Below, one piece after another: positions 53,035 to 59,601 of a stretch of 64,000 bases of DNA (position 1 is the first letter of the stretch; the number at the start of each line of letters is the position of its first letter). A program made the position numbers and the translations under genes. Source of the stretch: Megasphaera elsdenii. GTDB lineage: Bacteria > Bacillota > Negativicutes > Veillonellales > Megasphaeraceae. Location of the stretch: contig NZ_JAJBQV010000001.1 in assembly GCF_020539865.1 (NCBI RefSeq), positions 62,001-126,000 on the forward strand, given 5' to 3'. A model generated the notes under the pieces. That model was not told the origin of the DNA, searched no databases, and was given only the letters and a program-made list of their open reading frames with translations.

Positions 53035-53838
53035 ATGGATAATCTCGTAACTGTTTATAGCCACCAACTGGTCACAGACAGCCGACAGGTGGCCGAGCAT
53101 TTTGGGAAGCGGCATGACCACGTCATGCGTGACATCAACTCACTTGTAAAGGGTCTCCCCAAAAATGGGAACACCCAACGAATGTTCTTTAAAGCATCTT
53201 ACACGAATGAACAAAACATGCAAACCTATCCTATGTATTACATGAACCGCGACGGCTTCAGCCTTCTGGTCATGGGATTTACCGGTAAGGCAGCGCTCGA
53301 ATGGAAGCTGAAATTTCTGGAAGCTTTCAACACGATGGAAAAGGCCTTGCGTGAACAGCAGGCCGTACCCAAGATCACCCCGAACCCGCACTACCGGACG
53401 CGGATGATCAAGACCGCCGTCAAGGATATCGGCGATACCGCCGAGACCATCGCGCAGGTCTTCCACGTCAAAAAAGGCATCGCCATGACGGCCTCGATGC
53501 AGATGGTCGGCGAAGCCTACGGCATCGATACGGAGCCGCTCAGGAAGCTCGTGCCGCCGGAAGCGAACCCCGCCTTCCTGACGCCAACGAAAATCGCCGC
53601 TGAGCTCAAGGTCCTGACGAACAAAGGTAACCCGAACCCGCAGCGCGTCAACTCGCTGCTCAAGGAAATCGGCTTCCAGGAAAGCGTCGGCGGCCACTGG
53701 CACGCGACGGAAGAAGGAAAGAAGCTCAGCGAAGCGATGCCGTACACTGCCAGCAGCGGTCACAGCGGCTACCAGCTGTTCTGGTCCCCGAAGGTCATCC
53801 CGATGCTCCGCGACCTGCTGGCGAAAGGGGGCGACTGA
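53035..53838 (+). CDS. Rha-family phage regulator / antirepressor
   Basis: 267 residues. N-terminal Rha domain: DSRQVAEHFGKRHDHVMRDI, then the YPMYYMNRDGFSLLVMGFTGKAALEWKLKFLEAFN segment. The C-terminal half (TPTKIAAELKVLTNKGNPNPQRVNSLLKEIGFQ) is a second winged-helix-like region seen in antirepressors. GGAGGC lies before the ATG. Probably switches lysogeny to lysis or blocks superinfection. Confidence 0.9.
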   Translation: MDNLVTVYSHQLVTDSRQVAEHFGKRHDHVMRDINSLVKGLPKNGNTQRMFFKASYTNEQNMQTYPMYYMNRDGFSLLVMGFTGKAALEWKLKFLEAFNTMEKALREQQAVPKITPNPHYRTRMIKTAVKDIGDTAETIAQVFHVKKGIAMTASMQMVGEAYGIDTEPLRKLVPPEANPAFLTPTKIAAELKVLTNKGNPNPQRVNSLLKEIGFQESVGGHWHATEEGKKLSEAMPYTASSGHSGYQLFWSPKVIPMLRDLLAKGGD

Positions 53839-53839
53839 G

Positions 53840-54058
53840 ATGGAAGAAAGAGTCAAGAAGCAGAAGGCGTTACATTTCCTTGAACTGGCCCTGGGCGTCG
53901 ATGATAAGTGGTTCTCGTTCCGTCTGAGCGACGACGGCAACACCGTCAAGGTGACGGACATCGAAAGCCACTGCACCCGCGACGTGAACATCGCTTTGGA
54001 CAACGTCCCGGCGATGATCTACGACATCCTGCGGCAGGCCAAAGACTGGATCATGTAA
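53840..54058 (+). CDS. Small early phage protein
   Basis: 72 residues, one base after the Rha gene. It has a mixed acidic/basic composition, with FSFRLSDDGNTVKVTDIES in the middle suggesting a small beta sheet. No family recognised. Confidence 0.65.
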   Translation: MEERVKKQKALHFLELALGVDDKWFSFRLSDDGNTVKVTDIESHCTRDVNIALDNVPAMIYDILRQAKDWIM

Positions 54059-54071
54059 GGAGGCGCGTAGC

Positions 54072-54302
54072 ATGACAAAGCTGATCATGGAGCCACACCA
54101 AGACTGTACCGGAACTATGATGCAATCGTTCCGCAGCCCTAAGGGTGGGAACCTTACCTTTGCAGATTTGCACAATTATCTGGTCCGTACCTTCGGTGGC
54201 GGCGTATATTTAGCCGTCATCAACGCCAACGACGGTGAGCTGGTGGATAAAATCAGCGTTGTGGACGCATACGATGCTGGTGATATGGAACGGTTTTTAT
54301 AA
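54072..54302 (+). CDS. Small early phage protein
   Basis: 76 residues. GGAGGC lies before the ATG. The segment NLTFADLHNYLVRTFGGGVYLAVI suggests an alpha/beta fold; acidic tail. No family recognised. Confidence 0.65.
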   Translation: MTKLIMEPHQDCTGTMMQSFRSPKGGNLTFADLHNYLVRTFGGGVYLAVINANDGELVDKISVVDAYDAGDMERFL

Positions 54303-54322
54303 GAATTAGGAGCTGGAGAAAA

Positions 54323-54736
54323 ATGAATGAAGAAACGAAAAGACTCATTGACGAAGTGCAGGGCATCATCGACGATGCCGCGGCCGGAGAAAAGGACCGC
54401 AACACGGAACCGGACGAAATCGAAATCCGGCAGGCCGCCGAGAATTTCCGGGACATCATGACCCGCAACGGTGTGGATTACTTCCTCGCAGGGAAATATC
54501 AGCCGAAATGCGACCCAAAGCCAAAGGCCCTCATCGCACTTCACGGGCCGCAAGAAGAAATTCTAAGCGCCCTGGGTGAAACATTTTGTCGCCTCGCGAC
54601 GAATACGAAGAGCTCACCGGTCTCGCGGCTGCTGTTCATAGCCACCCTACGCCAGATGCTGGACGTCGCAGAGCACGCCATGGATGACCAGATTATCAAG
54701 TCTCAGCAGAAGGGAGATGCCAGCTATGAGAACTGA
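54323..54736 (+). CDS. Early phage protein of unknown function
   Basis: 137 residues, strongly acidic N-terminal helices (NEETKRLIDEVQGIIDDAAAGEKD). AGGAGCTGGAG precedes the ATG. The C-terminus overlaps the next start by 11 bases. No family recognised. Confidence 0.7.
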   Translation: MNEETKRLIDEVQGIIDDAAAGEKDRNTEPDEIEIRQAAENFRDIMTRNGVDYFLAGKYQPKCDPKPKALIALHGPQEEILSALGETFCRLATNTKSSPVSRLLFIATLRQMLDVAEHAMDDQIIKSQQKGDASYEN

Positions 54737-54959
54737 CCTTAAGCAATTCGTCGGCAATCTCGCTGACAACTACGACCGCCGCCGGAGCATGCTGGAAAAC
54801 ATGTCCGTCGATTTTTACAATCTCGCCCAGGGGGAAGAAGATACGGGCTCGAACCTGCTGTTCCAGCAGGCCCGCTACTACCAGGGTGTCGCCGACGGGT
54901 TCCGCTACGCCCGCTGGATCCTGGAAACCCTGGTATCGGCCCAGGACGAAGACGAATGA
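54726..54959 (+). CDS. Small early phage protein
   Basis: 77 residues, mostly helical (NLADNYDRRRSMLENMSVDFYNLAQGEE). AGGGAG lies before the ATG at 54726. Acidic C-terminus ends in the ATGA shared with the next gene. Confidence 0.65.
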   Translation: MRTDLKQFVGNLADNYDRRRSMLENMSVDFYNLAQGEEDTGSNLLFQQARYYQGVADGFRYARWILETLVSAQDEDE

Positions 54960-55195
54960 AATGCTGTTTATGCCACCGAGCTATCGTAGGCGGCTGGTAT
55001 CTCCACGTCTTTCACGACGGGAAGTACCGGCCCGCCCACCGGGACTGCATGAGCGGCGCGCCGTGCCAGCTGGTCCGCTACCAGCCGCCGAAACGGCCGA
55101 AGAAAAAGCGCTGCCATCTGTCCAAGGCTTTGCGGGCCTACCGTAAAGACCATGAAGGAGCTGAAGAAAATGACAAAGGAACGGATTTTCCCTGA
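54956..55195 (+). CDS. Small Cys/His protein, probable zinc finger
   Basis: 79 residues. CCLCHRAIVGGWYLHVFHDG, then RDCMSGAPC, could bind one zinc; a Lys/Pro-rich stretch (PPKRPKKKRCHLS) follows. Start overlaps the previous stop by 4 bases. Probably nucleic-acid binding; inference only. Confidence 0.65.
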   Translation: MKCCLCHRAIVGGWYLHVFHDGKYRPAHRDCMSGAPCQLVRYQPPKRPKKKRCHLSKALRAYRKDHEGAEENDKGTDFP

Positions 55196-55409
55196 TGACG
55201 CAGACCGACTGTTATCGCTCGATGAAGTGTCGGCCCGGCTCAAGACGTCGCCGACCAATGTCGCCCGGTTCGTCCGGGCGGGCCTGCTAACAACGCTGCG
55301 GTTCGGGAATTATAAACGTGTACGTAAGGTCACGCTGAACGAATTCTTACGGCGCTACGACGGCCAGGACCTGCTGGCTGTACTGGAAGGAGCTGAAAAG
55401 CATGCGTAA
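55170..55409 (+). CDS. Excisionase-like / MerR-type helix-turn-helix protein
   Basis: 79 residues. Winged helix: LLSLDEVSARLKTSPTNVARFVRAGLLTTLRFGNYKRVRKVTLNEFLRRYDG, the layout of helix-turn-helix 17 excisionase-type proteins. I take the ATG at 55170, 9 bases after AAGGAG; it lies inside the end of the previous gene. A candidate directionality factor for the integrase, though far from it. Confidence 0.78.
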   Translation: MTKERIFPDDADRLLSLDEVSARLKTSPTNVARFVRAGLLTTLRFGNYKRVRKVTLNEFLRRYDGQDLLAVLEGAEKHA

Positions 55410-55680
55410 AAAGATTTTAGTCCTAGGTTTTGCCGCGGCCCTCTGCCTCGGCGTCGGATACGCCGGCTGGCAGGCCATGGCCAGCCCCGACGTCAAGCTC
55501 ACATACTACGTCGTTGAGCCTGGGGACACGCTCTGGGACATCGCTGATAAGTACCGTGAAGACGACCAGGACATCCGCGACGCCTATACAGACATCATGA
55601 AGACAAACAATCTCCGCGCTGATCGGGATATTTATCCCGGCCAGCGGCTGCTCATCAAAGACGGGAGGGCGACTAAATGA
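55402..55680 (+). CDS. LysM-domain protein with N-terminal membrane segment
   Basis: 92 residues. A hydrophobic start KILVLGFAAALCLGVGYAGW and then one LysM domain (YVVEPGDTLWDIADKY to IYPGQRLLI). Membrane-anchored, peptidoglycan-binding, similar in plan to the cell-division inhibitor YneA. Its place among early genes suggests a role in halting division or acting on the envelope; this is inference. Confidence 0.82.
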   Translation: MRKKILVLGFAAALCLGVGYAGWQAMASPDVKLTYYVVEPGDTLWDIADKYREDDQDIRDAYTDIMKTNNLRADRDIYPGQRLLIKDGRATK

Positions 55681-55937
55681 CAAAGCCTCGTAACGACCTG
55701 GGCGAACTCAACGACATCCTCTTCGCCCGGCTCCGAGCCCTTGATGACCCGGACCTAAAAGGGGAAGACCTTGATGCGGAAATCCGCAAGACAGACGCCG
55801 TCATCGACGTCAGCCAATCCATCATCGCGACAGGCAATCTGGTGCTCAAAGCCGCCCTGGCCCGGAGCGACGGCATGTACCGCAAGGACTCCGAAGCACC
55901 GAAGATGCTCATGACAGGGGATGACGACGATGACTAA
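55677..55937 (+). CDS. Small early phage protein, acidic
   Basis: 86 residues with an all-helical look (GELNDILFARLRALDDPDLKGEDLDAEIRK) and an Asp-run at the C-terminus. Overlaps both neighbours (ATGA junctions). No family recognised. Confidence 0.65.
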   Translation: MTKPRNDLGELNDILFARLRALDDPDLKGEDLDAEIRKTDAVIDVSQSIIATGNLVLKAALARSDGMYRKDSEAPKMLMTGDDDDD

Positions 55938-56724
55938 AATCTGGCGCAAAGGCAGCGCCGAGGCCCAGTGGTTGCAAGATAACTATAAAGGTCGCAGGCC
56001 GAAGGACCTCGCTGCGGAGATGACCCAGTGCTTCGGCTACACCATAAAGCCGTCCCGGGTGTCGTATTTCTTATACCATCTGGGCCTCAAGACCGGCGTC
56101 GGTGTCCCGCTGCTGACGAAAGCGCAGTATCAGTGGCTCAAGGACCACTGCCAGGGACTGACCTATAAAGACCAGCAGAAACAGGTGCTCGATAAGTTCG
56201 GTGTCCACCTGGCGCTCGGCCAGGTCAAGAACATGCGCAGCCGGTGGCGGATGAACTCCGGCCTCACCGGGCATTACCAAAAAGGATGCGTACCTTGGAA
56301 CAAAGGTATGAAAGGGCTCCATATCGGCGGTGAAGCCACGCAGTTCAAAAAGGGGCAAAGGTCGTGGAATACGAAGCCTGCTGGCTATGAGTCCATCGAT
56401 CAGGACGGGTTCGTCCACTTCAAGCCGCCGGGCGCCCGCAAGATGACATACAAGCACCGCTGGGTGTGGGAGCAGGCGCACGGCCCGATACCACCTGGCC
56501 ACGTCCTCGTCTTCCTGGACGGCGACAAGACGAACTGCTCTCTCGACAATCTGACGGTGCTGCCACGGGGCATACACGCCCGGATGTGCCAGCGTCATCT
56601 GTACAGCGATGACCCGGAAAAGACGAAGTCTGGCATCCTAGTCGCAAAGCTTTTAAGCAAGCGGTATGCCCGTAAAAAATACAAGCAATGGGATAACCAG
56701 CGGAATTGGAGGCGGAAGACATGA
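55930..56724 (+). CDS. HNH endonuclease with long N-terminal DNA-binding part
   Basis: About 264 residues. The first 110 residues hold two helix-turn-helix-like repeats (LKDHCQGLTYKDQQKQVLDKFG); then NKGM and KKGQRSWNTK motifs (NUMOD-like) lead to the HNH core KHRWVWEQAHGPIPPGHVLVFLDGDKTNCSLDNLTVLPR. Phage homing or packaging-type nuclease. Free-standing; differs from the HNH in the intein. I take the ATG at 55930; one at 55921 is in frame. Confidence 0.85.
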   Translation: MTKIWRKGSAEAQWLQDNYKGRRPKDLAAEMTQCFGYTIKPSRVSYFLYHLGLKTGVGVPLLTKAQYQWLKDHCQGLTYKDQQKQVLDKFGVHLALGQVKNMRSRWRMNSGLTGHYQKGCVPWNKGMKGLHIGGEATQFKKGQRSWNTKPAGYESIDQDGFVHFKPPGARKMTYKHRWVWEQAHGPIPPGHVLVFLDGDKTNCSLDNLTVLPRGIHARMCQRHLYSDDPEKTKSGILVAKLLSKRYARKKYKQWDNQRNWRRKT

Positions 56725-57116
56725 AAACGATGACGCTTACCTGCTCGCTTTGTGGAAAGACGTACACCGATCTTGCCCATCGCTACGGACCACTTCACGA
56801 ATGCCCGGACTGCCGGGCGAAGATACACGACCGCTACGTACTGTATAAAAAGCGGCAGCGCACCGACATCTGCATATACTGCGGCCAGCCGCTGAAAAAC
56901 ACAAACTACGGCGCAATGGCCTGCGGGTACAAGCATTCACACCGCATAAGCTCGATAGAATACCGTTACCGTCCCCGGAAACACCCCAAACCGGACGCCG
57001 TGCCAAAGCGGCGGCGTAAAACGAAGAGCCACCTGGCACAGTGCGTCGATGAAGCCCGCGCGATGGGCTTATCCTACGGCCAGTACATGGCCTGGAAATC
57101 AACCAAAGGAGAATGA
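56721..57116 (+). CDS. Zinc-ribbon protein of unknown function
   Basis: 131 residues. CSLCGKTYTD and CPDCRAKI, then CIYCGQPLKN and a CGYKH motif: four Cys pairs for two zinc sites. A basic linker (RPRKHPKPDAVPKRRRKT) follows. Probably DNA or RNA binding. Overlaps the HNH gene by 4 bases. Confidence 0.7.
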   Translation: MKTMTLTCSLCGKTYTDLAHRYGPLHECPDCRAKIHDRYVLYKKRQRTDICIYCGQPLKNTNYGAMACGYKHSHRISSIEYRYRPRKHPKPDAVPKRRRKTKSHLAQCVDEARAMGLSYGQYMAWKSTKGE

Positions 57117-57119
57117 AGT

Positions 57120-57470
57120 ATGAGACCGATCATCTATGTATCGCACCCTTTCGGCGGCGACGCCGCCAATGTCACCAGGGCCCGGGAAACCTGCAAGGCT
57201 TTTGCCAAACAGCTCCCGGAAGCCCTGTTCGTGCCGGCGCTCAGCGTCACATGCCGGCCATATGACCCGGGTCACTACGTCCGCGACCTACAACTGCTCT
57301 TAGAGCTGGAATCACGCTGCGACGTGGTCTTCATGACAGGAGACTGGGAAAGCAGCCTCGGATGCCAGACGGAATACGAATTTGCCACCCGCCAGGGCAT
57401 CCCAATTGCAGAAACGTATGCTGATTTGCTGGCCATTCTGACCAGCCTGGAGAAAGGAGAATTAGACTGA
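57120..57470 (+). CDS. DUF4406 / nucleoside 2-deoxyribosyltransferase-like protein
   Basis: 116 residues. Rossmann-like start IYVSHPFGGDAANVTRARETCKAF, middle DVVFMTGDWESSLGCQTEYEFA, matching the DUF4406 family related to nucleoside deoxyribosyltransferases. It may alter nucleotide pools for phage DNA synthesis; activity not proven by the sequence. Confidence 0.78.
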   Translation: MRPIIYVSHPFGGDAANVTRARETCKAFAKQLPEALFVPALSVTCRPYDPGHYVRDLQLLLELESRCDVVFMTGDWESSLGCQTEYEFATRQGIPIAETYADLLAILTSLEKGELD

Positions 57471-57862
57471 TGGACATCAACATCCATATAACCCTAGACG
57501 AATCACCGGCGCTCATGAAGAGCCTGGACTGCCTCTGTGAATGCCTGCGCGACGTCATCAACCCCGCGGGCGTCACCGTATCGGAAACACCGAAAGAAAC
57601 CGCCACAGCAGCGCCTGCAAAGACGACGGCCCCGGCACCGTCCAAACCGGAAGCGGCGAAGCCCGCGGAAGACCCGGACAAGCTCACGGAAGCGGAAGTC
57701 ATGAAGATCCGCAAGCTCGTACCTGCTTTCCTGCACAAATCGCCGGACAACAAGCAGAAGCTTAAGACGTGGCTTGAAGAGAACCACGTCAAGGCCTGCA
57801 AAGTGACCAACGTCACGCGGCCACTCCTGCCAGCCATTCTCGAATTATTAGGAGGCGATTGA
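57470..57862 (+). CDS. Phage protein with Ala/Pro linker
   Basis: 130 residues. N-terminal 40 residues look folded, then an Ala/Pro/Thr-rich linker (TAAPAKTTAPAPSKPEAAKP), then a helical C-terminus (EVMKIRKLVPAFLHK). Overlaps the previous stop by one base. Possibly a small ssDNA-binding or scaffold protein; no family recognised. Confidence 0.7.
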   Translation: MDINIHITLDESPALMKSLDCLCECLRDVINPAGVTVSETPKETATAAPAKTTAPAPSKPEAAKPAEDPDKLTEAEVMKIRKLVPAFLHKSPDNKQKLKTWLEENHVKACKVTNVTRPLLPAILELLGGD

Positions 57863-57863
57863 T

Positions 57864-58994
57864 ATGCCAGGTACCCATGCGATTCTGAGCGCGTCCAGCT
57901 CGTCGCGCTGGCTGGCCTGTCCGCCGTCGGCGCAGATCAACGCCGAACTGCCGGAAACAACGTCCGTCTATGCCGAGGAGGGCACGAAAGCCCACGCCCT
58001 GGCCGAAAAGACGCTGAAAGGCTATCTGGCCGGCGGCCCGGCCGAAGTGCAGAGCGACAACGAAGAGATGAAAGAAGCGGTGCAGCGCTACGTCGACGTC
58101 TGCATCGAGAAAATCAATGCCGCGAAAAAGGCTTCGCCCGACGCCGTCGTACACGTCGAATTCCGTCTCGATTTCTCGACGTACGTTCCGGATGGTTTCG
58201 GAACGGGCGATATGGTCATCGTCTCCGACAATTCGTTAGAGATATGCGACCTTAAATACGGCAAAGGCGTCCCGGTGTCGGCTGAGGGCAATACCCAGAT
58301 GCGGCTCTATGCCCTGGGCGCCGTCGAGGAGTTCGGCATGCTCTACGCCTTCGACACGGTCCACACGACCATCATCCAGCCGCGCCTCGACAGCGTCTCG
58401 ACGGACACGCTGAGCGCGGGGAAGCTCCTCGACTGGGGCCGTTCCATCATCCCCGTCGCAAAGCTTGCTTACGATGGCAAAGGCGAATTCCAGGCCGGCG
58501 ATCACTGCCGGTTCTGCAAGTTCCGGCCGCGGTGCAAGGCCCTGGCCGCGTACATGACGGAAAAGACGGCGCTCCGCAAGAAGCAGACGCTGACGGACCT
58601 CGAGACCGTCTCCATCCTGCAAGCCGCGAAGGACATCAAGCGCTGGCTCACGGACCTCGAGGACTACGCCCTGGGCAAGGCCCTCGACGGCTACGACTGG
58701 CCCGGCATGAAACTCGTCGAAGGCCGGAGCAAGCGCGTCATCACCGACCCTGATGCAGCCGCGGCGGCGCTCATCGAGAAGGGCTTTGATACCGACGCCG
58801 TCTACAAGCCCCGTGAACTCCAGACGCTGACAGCGCTGGAAAAGCTCGTCGGCAAGAAGTCCCTGGCCGAAGCCCTGGGCGACATCATCGAGAAGCCCGA
58901 CGGCAAGCCGACGCTCGTAGAGCTCAGCGACAAGCGGCCACCGCTCGACGTCACGGCCAAAGCGGCCGACGCCTTTGACGATTCTTTACTTTAA
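57864..58994 (+). CDS. DUF2800 protein, Cas4/RecB-like nuclease
   Basis: 376 residues. Starts SASSSRWLACPPSAQINAELPE, then EEGTKAHALAEKTLKGY; the PD-(D/E)XK-like core is DMVIVSDNSLEICDLKYGKG, and a C-terminal Cys set CRFCKFRPRCKA could hold an iron-sulfur cluster as in Cas4. Phage recombination or replication exonuclease. GGAGGCG lies before the ATG. The next gene (DUF2815) is its usual partner. Confidence 0.87.
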   Translation: MPGTHAILSASSSSRWLACPPSAQINAELPETTSVYAEEGTKAHALAEKTLKGYLAGGPAEVQSDNEEMKEAVQRYVDVCIEKINAAKKASPDAVVHVEFRLDFSTYVPDGFGTGDMVIVSDNSLEICDLKYGKGVPVSAEGNTQMRLYALGAVEEFGMLYAFDTVHTTIIQPRLDSVSTDTLSAGKLLDWGRSIIPVAKLAYDGKGEFQAGDHCRFCKFRPRCKALAAYMTEKTALRKKQTLTDLETVSILQAAKDIKRWLTDLEDYALGKALDGYDWPGMKLVEGRSKRVITDPDAAAAALIEKGFDTDAVYKPRELQTLTALEKLVGKKSLAEALGDIIEKPDGKPTLVELSDKRPPLDVTAKAADAFDDSLL

Positions 58995-59013
58995 CTTTTA
59001 GGAGGAAACCAAC

Positions 59014-59583
59014 ATGAAAAACATCACGATCCAGACCGGCGTAGCCCGTCTTTCTTATGCACATATTTTCGAACCGCGCCCGAACCAGGACGACCCGACG
59101 AACCTGAAATACACTGCGTCCATCATCATCCCGAAGAGCGATACGAAGACGCTCAAGCGCTTCCAGGACGCCATCGCGAAGCTCCGCAGCGACCCGGAAG
59201 CCCGCGGCGTATGGGGCGGCACCGACCGCGGCGTGCACGAACCACTGCGCGATGGGGACACGGATGAAACCAAAGCCGAAGACCCGACGTACCAGAACGC
59301 CTATTTCTGCAACGCCTCGTCGACGAAGAAGCCGAAAGTCTTCAATAAGGACCGTACGGAAGTCATGGATCCGGAAGACGTCTATAGCGGCTGCTACTGC
59401 CAGTTCATGCTCAATCTTTTTTGCTACAACCACGCCGGCAAGAAAGGCATCGGCGTCGGCCTCAACGCCATCCGGAAAATCAAGGACGGCGAACCGCTCA
59501 GCGGCATCGTAGTCACCAGCGACTCCTGGGATGACGACCTCATCGACGAAAAGGACCTCAAGGACGCCGAAGAATTCTTGTAA
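59014..59583 (+). CDS. DUF2815 protein, single-strand-DNA-binding/annealing
   Basis: 189 residues. Conserved start TGVARLSYAHIFEPRPNQDDPTNLKYTASIIIPKSD, CYCQFMLNLFCYNHAGKKGIGVGLNAIRKIKDG, and an acidic C-terminal tail as in SSBs. Coats single-stranded DNA for the phage polymerase and nuclease. AGGAGG lies before the ATG. Confidence 0.87.
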   Translation: MKNITIQTGVARLSYAHIFEPRPNQDDPTNLKYTASIIIPKSDTKTLKRFQDAIAKLRSDPEARGVWGGTDRGVHEPLRDGDTDETKAEDPTYQNAYFCNASSTKKPKVFNKDRTEVMDPEDVYSGCYCQFMLNLFCYNHAGKKGIGVGLNAIRKIKDGEPLSGIVVTSDSWDDDLIDEKDLKDAEEFL

Positions 59584-59601
59584 GAGTTAGGAGCTGACGA
59601 T

